NCBI GenBank assembly: GCA_003427395.1
Contig: BFEA01000543.1
Location: 541,539 to 573,283, forward strand
Source of the DNA: Chara braunii
Lineage: Eukaryota > Streptophyta > Charophyceae > Charales > Characeae
Direction: 5' to 3'
Length of the DNA: 31,745 bases
Every line of letters begins with the position of its first letter. The first letter of the stretch is position 1. The notes under the pieces were generated by a model, which ran no database searches, had not been told where the DNA came from, and worked only from the letters and a program-made list of their open reading frames with translations. A program made the translations under genes and the position numbers. Positions 9,966-17,975 of the stretch are shown one piece after another.

Positions 9966-11028
9966 GGTTGAGCTTCAAAGCCAGGGTCTGGCACGTTTCG
10001 GCATTGGCAAGAGCAGCCTCCTGGACGGGCCAGCACTATATCGGACTGGCCCGCCCTGCAGGCAGGTAGGTGATTCCTAGGTACTTCCCAGGCACTTCAC
10101 GTGCAGGTCAGGAGGCAGGAGTTAGTCTTCAGGATTCGGCAGCAGCACTCTGGAGGAGCGCTGCAGGAGCAGTAGTAGCGCTAGCAGTAGTCTTCAGCGC
10201 TGGGCGCTCTTAAGAGCTAGAGTAGTACTAGAGAGAGAGAGATTGGGCGGAGGCCAGGGATACTTACCTGCAGCGCCATAGCTCCAGCTTCGCCTTCGAG
10301 GTACCTGCAGCACAGCGCCAACTTCACAGGTTAGTACCTGGCACGTGAGAGAGAGAGAGAGAGCTCTTCTTCCTTCTCTTCTCAGTCCACCATCTCCCTC
10401 TCACCCTCTCGCTACCTGACTTCACTGCATCAGCAGACTACGAGAGAAAGAGAGAGCTTGGTGACATTTGGATCCAGACCTGACATTTGGGCTTCAGACA
10501 TTTTGACAAGGGATTATTTGGGACTTGTAACAACGACTTGGTGTTGACGACATTCCCATCTCTCCCCCCTCTTCTTCGTCTGTTCCCCTCCTCTTCGTCT
10601 GTGCATGATCTGGGCCTGGCGCCTTCTTCCTGTGTATAGCGCCAGGTCCCTTCACACCTTGTGGTGAGGATGATGTATGTTTGGTCTGCGTTGCAACATT
10701 GATTGGGCTAGTCATTGGTATTCTAGCATTCTGCTGCGCTGTCTTACACTACGTGATAGAGGTCAGTCCCGGTCAGGTCAGGACTTGTATCTAAGTCTTC
10801 CCCTGCGCTATAAAGCACCATTTTTGTATGTATCCGAATGTACACTGCTTGTTGAGATTTCACTTGCACTGCATTGTCCATTCAGTCCTTTTTATCACAT
10901 TGCGGATCCTCGGTTTTATATGTACATCGCCCAACTGGGCATGTAACAGAGGGAGGGACGGATGGATGGATGGCGCTAGGGCCATTTTTCTCTGGCAGTC
11001 GAGACCCAAAAGTTGCACCATCATACAA
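9966..11028. other. Intergenic, no gene recognised
   Basis: Frames on both strands are short and unrecognised. A perfect minus-strand splice-donor match (complement of ATACTTACCTG) lies at about 10259-10269. No exon with coding character adjoins it. Short GA tracts and a GGAT repeat (about 10958-10974) are present. Confidence 0.4.
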
Positions 11029-11075
11029 GCTGCGACTTCGAGAAAATGGCTGGGAAACGCACTGGTGGTTCAAAA
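11029..11075. repeat. Dispersed repeat, copy 2
   Basis: Similar over about 46 bp to 3179-3226 (GGCTGGGAAA and ACTGGTGGTT in the same order and spacing). Element class unknown. Confidence 0.55.
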
Positions 11076-11539
11076 GAAAAGGTGGTCCCACGCCTTCTCT
11101 AGGTTGGTGGAAAAATGTGACCATGGCTTGTTTTGTTCTGATTCAGGGGTAGTGAGTGGTTCAATCGTACGGGTGTCTGCCCAAAGTTTGGACCATGGAT
11201 GTTCCATTACTGGGGCAGTTTCCTTAAGTTGGCATCTTCATCCCCCTGCAGTGTTGCACATAGCGATTTTTACAATGCCGACCCATCACCAGCCCATGTG
11301 GGGGACTGGCAAAACAGCATTCCAGCTATTATCGCTCGCCGTGCTTAGCATTCCTGCTCTTTTTCCAGGCAGTCGGGCTCAGCCCTAATGGTCCAGGCCT
11401 CATTAGCCCCTTGAAACCAACCCCCATTTTGAGCGGAATGTCACTTGATGGTGTGTCCCTAAAACAGGAAGCAGCTCCTTCGACTCCAGGGGCGGAGGGA
11501 GAGAACAAGGCCCTTGCCCCACCACTTACCACAACGGTC

Positions 11540-11960
11540 TTCAGTGAATAATGCCACCACTTACCACCACTCACCATGGCCATAGGGTGAAAAGTTCTTT
11601 TGCGGTAACTCAGGCGTGGTGAGTACTTGCCGTGCTTCCCTTTTTCGCCACCTGCGACGGCAGGGTTGTGACACTTCCTCTCGGCTGCCCACCAAAAGTG
11701 GTGAATAGCTCACTCAATGTCCCGACAGGTCCCAGCCAGCCCGATCCTCGTCTTGTAGCACTCAACCTTGCAGTGAATGCTTAAGGGTGGTGAGTGTTGC
11801 ACCCCTTTTTGGTGAGAAAAGTCCCGCGGTGAGTACTCACCATGGACCAGAAGCAGAAAGTCATGGGCCCGGTGGATCCCAGAGAGGCACAACGTTGTCT
11901 TGTAGCACTCAACTTTGTGGTGAGTGGTGGACTGCTCTTTGGTGAATCCGGCCTCTACAA
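11540..11960. repeat. Region dense in GGTGAGT/ACTCACC words
   Basis: GTGGTGAGT or GCGGTGAGT occurs at least four times and the complementary ACTCACC or ACTTACC several times. A longer word, TCTTGTAGCACTCAAC, is repeated 147 bp apart (11751 and 11898). No ORF or known element explains this. It may be a decayed tandem repeat with a period near 147. Confidence 0.5.
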
Positions 11961-12206
11961 CAACCTGGGCTTAAAATAAATAAATAAATAAATATATAAA
12001 TAAATAAATAAATAAATAAAAATGATGCGCACAAGGAGATCTTAGCCATGGCATCGATAGCTGAGAAAGGTACTGGCGGTTTAATCACTACGGGAAGGTG
12101 AGGCGATCAGTGCAACTCTAGTGTGCTATGGAACAGTGCCGCACTTGGGTTTTGATTTTGAGTGCAGTGCAGTGTAATGGAAGGAGGCCCTTGGAGAATC
12201 CTGTCC

Positions 12207-12341
12207 GTAGAAGAAATGGATCTGCTTTGGGGTCTGCAGAAAGGGATCTGCTTCGTGATCGGAGAGAAGCATGGACGTAGAAGTAATGGATCTGGTTTGG
12301 GGTCTGCAGAAAGGGATCTGCTTTGTGATCGGAGAGAAGCA
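12207..12341. repeat. 70-bp tandem duplication 3' of the tRNA gene
   Basis: Two units starting GTAGAAG at 12207 and 12277 share GGGGTCTGCAGAAAGGGATC and GTGATCGGAGAGAAGC with only a few differences. The second unit stops just before the tRNA terminator. Confidence 0.9.
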
Positions 12342-12342
12342 C

Positions 12343-12347
12343 AAAAA
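12343..12347 (-). terminator. Pol III terminator of tRNA-Asp
   Basis: A run of five T on the minus strand starts four bases after the last tRNA nucleotide, as expected for RNA polymerase III termination. Confidence 0.75.
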
Positions 12348-12351
12348 CCAC

Positions 12352-12423
12352 CGCCGTTGCCGGGGATCGAACCCGGGTCTCCTGCGTGACAGGCAGGGAT
12401 ACTTACCACTATACTACAACGAC
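12352..12423 (-). tRNA. tRNA-Asp (anticodon GUC)
   Basis: 72 nt that fold as a standard cloverleaf. The acceptor pairs GTCGTTG with CAACGGC, with a G discriminator. The D arm contains TAGTATAGTGGTAAG (A box). The anticodon stem CCTGC/GCAGG holds the loop CTGTCAC with anticodon GTC (complement of 12388-12390). The T arm CCGGGTTCGATCCCCGG contains a perfect B box. It matches the known plant tRNA-Asp pattern closely. No intron; CCA is not encoded, as usual in eukaryotes. A T-run terminator and an upstream TATA-like box suggest an active gene. Confidence 0.96.
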
Positions 12424-12595
12424 TTGATGTTCAATGTATTAGGCGTTATTTCCTTAGTGCTTTATAAGCGGCAGGGAGACAACAAAAGCTATATTCGCAG
12501 GGGTCTACAACGACTTGATGTTTGATGAGTTAGGCGTTATTTCCTTAGTGCCTGATAAGAGGCAGGGAGACAACAAAAGCTATATTCGCAGGGGT
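12414..12595. repeat. 91-bp tandem duplication over the tRNA 5' flank
   Basis: Units at 12414-12504 and 12505-12595 are nearly identical. Each begins with CTACAACGAC, which in the first unit is the first 10 nt of the tRNA (complement), and continues through the upstream flank. The second unit therefore carries a tRNA 5' stub with its leader but no tRNA body. Confidence 0.9.
12424..12469 (-). promoter_or_regulatory. Upstream pol III signals of tRNA-Asp
   Basis: On the minus strand a TATA-like CTTATAAAG lies about 38-46 bases before the tRNA start, and CAA lies directly before position +1. Plant nuclear tRNA genes often carry both signals. Assignment is by position and sequence only. Confidence 0.5.
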
Positions 12596-12928
12596 CCCCT
12601 GTATAAGCCCCCTGTATAAGCCTTAAAGGAGTAGTGATAGGTGGGTAGGTGGTGAAGGTGAATTACCGAAGAACCATCAACGTCGAAGACAAGAGCTCAT
12701 GATTAAATTTAAAAAAAAAAAAAAAAAAGTTCATGATTTCTTCCGGTTGCGAGAGGCAGCCTATAATAATATTGCGGTAGACAGGTGGTCTAAATGTCCG
12801 CAGGAGGACGGCAGTAGGGGAATTGGGCAACACGGAGGGAGTGTGGTAGACAGAAGGTGTCGAGTTAGACTCCAGGGCCTCCAATTAGGTAGGAAGGTAG
12901 AATTAGGAACCCTTTAGTACCTGTTAGC

Positions 12929-13018
12929 CCCTTGGAACTATAAGTCCACTGCTCGAATTTAGACCAGTACAAGTAAGAGGCGTCTGTATCATATTTAGTT
13001 CCGATAGTAAGCTAAGCT
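12929..13018. repeat. Source of the duplicated mate-pair segment
   Basis: With the first five bases of the adjoining MITE, this is the genuine locus of the 95 bp copied at 3578-3672. Its identity is otherwise unknown. Confidence 0.85.
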
Positions 13019-13117
13019 GGGGCAAGGTCCCACTTGCGCAAATTAGAAGATTTCGGCCGTTGATCTTTGCTATCTACGGTCAGTATCTCTTAATTCGTGC
13101 AAGTGGGACCTAGCCCC
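13019..13117. mobile_element. Palindromic MITE, subfamily A (best copy)
   Basis: 99 bp from GGGGCAAGGTCCCACTTGC to its inverted counterpart GTGCAAGTGGGACCTAGCCCC (the last 20 or so bases). The interior continues as a hairpin: AATTAGAAGATTTCGGCCGT and TGATC face ATCTACGGTCAGTATCTC and TTAATT. It has no coding capacity, so it depends on a transposase elsewhere. It sits just upstream of a LINE 3' tail and probably interrupted it. No clear target-site duplication. Confidence 0.85.
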
Positions 13118-13736
13118 TGGATGATGCTTCCAGTAATGTGCATCCGGGAGTAATGTAGAGGTCCCCGGCCTCTGATTGAATTTTGAAAAGAATTTTTTTT
13201 TTTTTTTCCCCAAAAAAAGGCTAATTCTTTAAGCCCAACCAATTCAATTACCTGTCAAATCTGGACAGGACGGCCTTTCAGGCCTTTTTTATTGTCATTA
13301 TAGTATTACGGGGAACCCCGTAGCAGCCACATCCGTGCTCAAGCCTCCAACGAGGGAACATGCGGGAGCTGCACCCACCAGCAGGTGCGATACCTGCTAC
13401 AGCAGGTGGGCGATACCGGCCAGGGGTCAGCCGGTAGCATCAGGACCGAGCTTCTTCGATGGGCCAGTCACTGTGCCTCCCCTCCGGTCCCCTCCCCCTA
13501 TGAACATCAGCAGTCTCTGCTCAATGCCACTCGGGGGGACCAACGGCATATCTCTAGGTGGCGGGCGCCAAGCTTGCCCAGGAAGGTGCATGAGGCCAAT
13601 GGGGATTGAACCCAAGACCTCCTGAATGCCACTTGCGTGCCTTACCAACTGAGCTAGGCCGCTGGATAATTTTGAAAAGAATTTGAGTTGGGATTAAAAA
13701 AATAAAAAAATAAAAAATAAAATAAAATAAAATAGT
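13118..13736 (+). mobile_element. LINE 3' tail, interrupted by a SINE
   Basis: The block at 13118-13178 contains CATCCGGGAGTAATGTAGAG then GTCCCCGGCCTC. It matches the tail blocks at 21648 (plus), 20208 (minus) and 23624 (minus). After the SINE (13196-13667) it resumes at 13668 and runs into an A-rich tail (13696-13736, A with scattered T). The coding part of the LINE is absent. Confidence 0.7.
13196..13667 (-). mobile_element. tRNA-derived SINE, apparently complete
   Basis: On the minus strand the 5' end is a tRNA-like head with an A box TAGCTCAGTTGG (complement of 13645-13656) and a B box GGGTTCAATCC (13603-13613). About 390 bp of tRNA-unrelated body follow, then an A tail (polyT, 13196-13207). 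Perfect 17-bp target-site duplications, AATTTTGAAAAGAATTT, lie at 13179-13195 and 13668-13684. At about 460 bp it is longer than most SINEs. It encodes nothing and would depend on LINE machinery. The exact parent tRNA is not clear. Confidence 0.9.
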
Positions 13737-14600
13737 AATAATAATATTGCGGATCATCAGAATGACGGTTACGTAAAAGAAAAGAAAAGACATGTATTCG
13801 ATGGTCTTGCCGGCGGCGCTAGCACTAGCGCTCTTGAGCGTTAGCGCTGGCACCCGCAAATTTTTTATCTGAGCGAGCGCCTGGGCTTTGGGGGATCGCA
13901 TACGGGCAGCTGCGATTGATGCTGCGTGGTGCCAGAAGCTACGGTCGGGGTGGCGGAGGTGGACGGGAAGAAGAAGCGCAAGGGCGCAGGGTGGGGACCG
14001 CCTCAAGGAAGCACTGACATGCTTCTGCCATAGCCTGGTCCCGGTTGGTGTAAGCTAGCATTCCTGGAGAGACTACGTGAGGAAGGAGGAGATGTGTGGT
14101 GGTCTGAAGGGCGGGATCTGGGCACCGTACATATCAGTATGTGAAACCTGTCAGAGATTCCGTCCCCTGACTTTGATACGGAGCTGAGAGACGTGTGTGC
14201 ATCGACAAGCGCCGGCTTCCGGGAGAGCTACACTAGAGCTTGGCGGTGACCGGTATCGCCCACCATCGCTGACAACGGGCTTTAAGCTGCGATCTGCGTC
14301 GCTTTGTGTTGCTGATAATTCCTACTTCGGGCGTGGTGTGCCCTGAGATCTCTTCGTCTTTATTTGTTTTTGTTTTTGTGTATATTAGGACGGATAATTG
14401 GCTTGCGTTTTACTTACTCTTGGGTAGAATTCCGTTCGTTTCTTTGTGTAGCTTGGGCTGGTGGTGTAGATCTTTCGGTAGTGTTTATTTTTCGATGGTG
14501 TCAGTCGTCATTGTTAGGGTTATTTGCGTTAATTAGTGCTAAAGATCTTTCTAGGGTAGAGTGGAGTGTGACTTAGCCGCGGTGGGGTTGATCCGGGCCG
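13737..14600. other. Intergenic, possibly retroelement body
   Basis: No recognisable gene. The 3' part runs into the retroelement tail at 14601-14701, so some of this may be the body of that element. A TATCGCCCACC word is shared between 14246-14261 and the complement strand of the SINE region. Confidence 0.4.
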
Positions 14601-14701
14601 GTGAGCCTGGTTCATCGCCGCAGGCCGTGGTTATTACTGGGCCCGTTTCCCAGCTTGTGACAATATAATATACTCTTTTTTGGTAAAAAAAAAAGAAAAA
14701 G
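14601..14701 (+). mobile_element. Retroelement 3' tail with hairpin
   Basis: Contains the hairpin CTGGG / CCCAG around the loop CCCGTTT at 14637-14653, then about 30 nt, then an A-rich tail (14685-14701). It has the same architecture as 17825-17879. It lies immediately upstream of the GNAT frame, so any open frame beginning inside or just after it is unlikely to be the native start. Confidence 0.65.
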
Positions 14702-14905
14702 AATGACCGTTAAGTTTTGTTTGTCGTTTTCCAAGCGTGTTCATTTTTATTTTATATTTTTATTTTTTCCGAATGCGGACCTTGTGGCCTCGCCACAAGG
14801 CACACGGACGGGAAAAAAAAAACCAGCGCGTCTGCCTCGAGAAACCGGCAAGATACATTCGTTGTTATTCGTAGCAAGGATGAACTTCCCAGCTTCTGGG
14901 GTAAG

Positions 14906-17068
14906 ATGCACTCGTTTCCCTCGGTTTCATGTCTGCGGCGAGGCCCCTCCACTCGTACAACCGGCCTCGCCGCAGCGCTGACCAAATTTGCAAAAATCAG
15001 AATGAATCTTCTGCCAAAGATGGGAAGATGCACGGCCATAATTTTGGCCTTCTGTGCATTTCGTGAGTGCTGCGGCGAGGCCATACTTATTGTGACTGTA
15101 ACGGTACAGTATAGTTTGTTGATGAAAACTTTGCGTTCCCCTGCAACTCCCCCGCTGCCCCTTCTCTCCCCTCTGGCCCCCCTCTCTCCAACGGTAGCAA
15201 ATCCCCTGCTGGAATTGGGGGTGATTCCGGATATGGCGCATGCAGCAGCAGTGTTAGATGCCGCGACCGCGACATCCCTCGCTGCTACCAGTCCATCGGT
15301 GGCCAACTACCGGTCATCCAGGGGCAACTACTACCGGTCGTCCACGAGGCTCCTGAGCCCATCCGTCGGTTCCGGCAGGGGGCTGCAACCAGGGGAGGAG
15401 TTGCCGTTCCTCCTGCCCGCTGCCTCTCTGGCAATTCCTGCCAGGAACGGTTGCAGCGGCGGCGGCCGCGGCATAGCTGGAGGCCAACCACAGCAGCGAC
15501 GGCGATGGCGACGAAGTCGAGGTGGACGACGACAGCAGCGGCAGCAGCAGCAGGAGGAGGAGGAGGAGGAGGAGGAGCCGCTGCAAGAACAATTATGCTG
15601 CCGGACTACTGGTAGGCTGTGGCCGTGGCTCTTCCAGGGAAGGTCGGTAAAGCGCCCCAAGCGCCAGCCAATCAAGCCGTTGGCGCGCTTTACCGACGTC
15701 GTCCGGGCGGCGTGCAGCAGCAGCCAATGGCCGCAACGGTACCTGGCGCCCACGTTAACGATGTCGACAGCAGGGTCGTTTCGTGCGACGAGTGCGGCGA
15801 GCGCCTGCGCAAGGCGGCGGCGACCCTCCTTGTCGTTCTTGTTGCACAAGGTACGACCGGTAGGCTGGTTGCCTGTAATATATCCGGACCGACGGGTTAG
15901 TTGCTCGTCGCACATCCTGGGGCAGCAGTCTGTGCGGCAGCACAGGTCGCCATTGGCAGGTAGAGTGCTCCGGCAGCGAGGCGGCTGCTGCTGCTGCTGC
16001 TATGCCCACGTGCCAGGCTGCGCAGGAGGCACGTCGATCCCGTGGCCTGGTCGCTGGTCGGGGCGGCAATCGCTCGCGGTCAGTCCCCGACGGGACGCAT
16101 CTCCTCGTCTAGCCGATGGTCCTCATTTCGCGATAAGAAGAAAGAGAAGAAAGACTCCTGGGCAACTGCCTCCTGCGGCCGCCGGCGGCGGCGGCGGCGG
16201 CGGAGGGGGCGGAGGGGGCGGAGGGGGCGGTGGCGGCGCAGTGCAGCTGCAGGAAGAAGAGCAACCACGTGTTAGCTTCTACTTCGATATTGTCGACGCG
16301 GGTGCGGACGAGCGTGAGCTTCTTCAAGCGGCGGCGCATTTGCGGTCCCTAAGCTTCTATAGCTATCCCAGCGACCGGTCGCGGCTCGCTGCAGAGCAGC
16401 ACCGGCAGATGAAGGCTATGGCGGAGCTAGAGTGCCTGCAGAAGAAGGTCGCTGGAGAAGACAAGGCTTTTCCACGTGTCACATGTCTGGTCGGCCTTTG
16501 TGACCTCATCGATCCTCTTCCTCCTCCTCCTCCTCATCATCATCAGCATCTTGTTTTGCCGGCTCTGCTTCGTGATGACGATCATCTTTATACCTTTAAT
16601 GATCTTCATAATGATGATGATGATGATGATAGGCCATGGTTGAAGACGAGAGTGAGTTATGAGGGCAAGCAATGGTGGACTGTAGGCACGCTGGATGTCA
16701 ATCTTGGCATAAGACTGCCGGGTGAAGAGCTGATTGGCGATTTTCCTAAAGGGGATGCAGAAGCTGCCAAAACGAGGAGGGCATACCTATCCAACGTGTG
16801 TGTGGCTGAATGGTTAAGGAGGAAAGGAGTGGGAGCTAATCTCATAGAGGCGGCGGGACACGTGGCACAAAACTGGGGTGTACACGTGTTGTATGTTCAC
16901 GTCGTCAGAGACAACCACGCCGCTCGATCGCTCTACCATCGCTGCGGCTTTGCCCTGGAGAAAGAGGAGAGTGCTGCCGTGGCCCGCTTGTTGGACAGGC
17001 CGCCACGTCTGCTTCTCCGGAAGATCCTCCCCTCCTTGTCATCGGCCATGAGGGCATACTCGCACTAG
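14906..17068 (+). CDS. GNAT-family N-acetyltransferase, probably plastid-targeted
   Basis: A GCN5-related acetyltransferase, expected to move the acetyl group of acetyl-CoA to a lysine or protein N-terminus. It resembles the plant plastid GNAT group (Arabidopsis GNAT6/7-like). Numbering is from the first in-frame ATG (720 aa). Residues 484-517 hold the family block SFYSYPSDRS...RQMKAMAELE...KKVAG. LDVNLGIRLP is followed by strand RAYLSNV (625), acetyl-CoA loop RRKGVGA (638-644) and DNHAARSLYHRCGF (669-682). The first 450 residues are low-complexity: Q4E8 (213-224) and 18 glycines (427-444). A Pro/His/Asp-rich insertion (about 530-576) splits the domain. Plant relatives are usually near 250-300 aa. 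The frame is open upstream to 14717 but without an ATG, next to a retroelement tail. The ATG at 15233 (611 aa) gives an Ala/Ser/Thr-rich start resembling a transit peptide and may be the real one. Introns cannot be excluded. Confidence 0.7.
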   Translation: MHSFPSVSCLRRGPSTRTTGLAAALTKFAKIRMNLLPKMGRCTAIILAFCAFRECCGEAILIVTVTVQYSLLMKTLRSPATPPLPLLSPLAPLSPTVANPLLELGVIPDMAHAAAVLDAATATSLAATSPSVANYRSSRGNYYRSSTRLLSPSVGSGRGLQPGEELPFLLPAASLAIPARNGCSGGGRGIAGGQPQQRRRWRRSRGGRRQQRQQQQEEEEEEEEPLQEQLCCRTTGRLWPWLFQGRSVKRPKRQPIKPLARFTDVVRAACSSSQWPQRYLAPTLTMSTAGSFRATSAASACARRRRPSLSFLLHKVRPVGWLPVIYPDRRVSCSSHILGQQSVRQHRSPLAGRVLRQRGGCCCCCYAHVPGCAGGTSIPWPGRWSGRQSLAVSPRRDASPRLADGPHFAIRRKRRKTPGQLPPAAAGGGGGGGGGGGGGGGGGGAVQLQEEEQPRVSFYFDIVDAGADERELLQAAAHLRSLSFYSYPSDRSRLAAEQHRQMKAMAELECLQKKVAGEDKAFPRVTCLVGLCDLIDPLPPPPPHHHQHLVLPALLRDDDHLYTFNDLHNDDDDDDRPWLKTRVSYEGKQWWTVGTLDVNLGIRLPGEELIGDFPKGDAEAAKTRRAYLSNVCVAEWLRRKGVGANLIEAAGHVAQNWGVHVLYVHVVRDNHAARSLYHRCGFALEKEESAAVARLLDRPPRLLLRKILPSLSSAMRAYSH

Positions 17069-17256
17069 GACTTTTTTTCAATTTCTCTTTCGACGAAATT
17101 GCGGTCAGATGCATCCACTCGTGGCCGCAAAAACGGTCAGATCCATCCATCCATCCATCCAAGGGAAGTCCTACTGTGAGCATGGCCTGAGACGACAATT
17201 TCACTTTTTTTTTTTTTTTTTTTCACATTTGTGTATAACAGCCTCTGCTTCCTAGG

Positions 17257-17287
<31 letters not shown>

Positions 17288-17627
17288 ATGACAACCTCAA
17301 TTTTCATTCAAATTTCATTACGTATAAATATATAGACCCCTCTTCCGAGGCTTACCTTTGTGCAGAACAACCCCTTCAGTCAGTGTACAGACAAATGTAC
17401 GATAGTGAAAAAAGCGCCGACCCCTTCATTGTTCTTAGAAGGGGTCAGATAATTTGGATCCGATTTGGATCCGATTAGGTAGAATGGTAGAAGGGGTAAG
17501 TGATTACATAAGTAGGCTAGCTATACCACCCCCCTTAGTGGGGAAAAAAAAAAAAAAAAAAAGATAGGAGCGCTGGCCTTTTCATTGTTCTTGACACTGC
17601 GGCAGCAGCCCCGGCTTTGCTTGGCCG
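17069..17627. other. 3' flank of the GNAT gene, polyT tracts and small hairpins
   Basis: Contains an ATCC repeat (about 17145-17160), polyT tracts at about 17203-17223 and 17256-17283, and an A tract at 17544-17562. There is a perfect 9-bp inverted repeat GACCCCTTC / GAAGGGGTC near 17419-17446 and another, CCCCGGC / GCCGGGG, at 17609-17630. The tracts may be tails of small retrocopies, but no body was identified. No gene seen. Confidence 0.5.
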
Positions 17628-17776
17628 GGGGCCAAGTCCCAATAGCAGCGTGGAGTTTCCTCAACGCTTGAATCTGGATGGGCTTGTGGAGATGTGCAGA
17701 AATGGCTTATCTCCACAAACACGGCCAGATTCAGGCGTTGAGGAAACTCAACGCTGCTAATAGTGGTACGTGGCCC
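17628..17776. mobile_element. Foldback MITE with 50-bp hairpin arms
   Basis: Arms at 17644-17693 and 17709-17758 match at 44 of 50 positions in inverted orientation around a 15-nt loop. As RNA two of the six mismatches become G-U pairs. The pairing extends outward: the left end GGGGCCAAGTCCC and right end GGTACGTGGCCC resemble the MITE terminal word GGGGCAAGGTCCC. I read it as a third subfamily of that MITE. The long, nearly perfect stem could also serve as a small-RNA precursor. No protein is encoded. Confidence 0.8.
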
Positions 17777-17879
17777 TGGAGAACCGTGCTCAGCTTGGGA
17801 ACTGCGGCGAACGTTGTGAGGGACGCTGGGCCCGTTTCCCAGCATAATAAAAGTCTGAAAAAAAAAAAAAAAAAAAAAA
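17777..17879 (+). mobile_element. Retroelement 3' tail with hairpin, AATAAA and polyA
   Basis: GTGAGGGAC is followed by the hairpin GCTGGG / CCCAGC with loop CCCGTTT (17825-17843), an AATAAA signal (17846-17851) and 22 A (17858-17879). The upstream body is unrecognised; the foldback MITE lies directly 5'. Confidence 0.8.
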
Positions 17880-17918
17880 GAGCAACCTCTTCAGGATTTT
17901 TCTTCTTCTTCTTTTTTT

Positions 17919-17975
17919 TTTTTTTCCCCATTATAAACCCGGGAAACGGGCCGGGGATCCCTCACATGAATGTGG
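17919..17975 (-). mobile_element. Retroelement 3' tail, opposite strand
   Basis: Reading the minus strand: GTGAGGGAT, stem CCCCGG, loop CCCGTTT, stem CCCGGG, then about 15 nt and an A-rich tail (polyT near 17912-17925). It is homologous to 17777-17879, but two stem pairs have swapped bases compensatorily and one pair is mismatched. The two tails stand nearly end to end in opposite orientation. Confidence 0.75.

Noticed and set aside
10259-10269. ATACTTACCTG, identical to the 5' end of U1 snRNA
   Set aside because: The match ends after these 11 bases; what follows is not U1. It is more simply a splice-donor-like sequence on the minus strand or chance.
10828-11388. 186-codon plus frame
   Set aside because: It crosses a dispersed repeat (11029-11075) and a GGAT repeat, has no domain, and overlaps other frames of equal quality.
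13603-13656. tRNA gene candidate on the minus strand
   Set aside because: A and B boxes are perfect, but the acceptor and anticodon stems do not form and the sequence continues into a SINE body, so it is called as a SINE head.
15331-15915. 194-codon minus-strand frame opposite the GNAT gene
   Set aside because: It is a mirror of the GC-rich, repeat-filled plus frame. It consists of Ser, Arg and Cys runs and has no recognisable domain.
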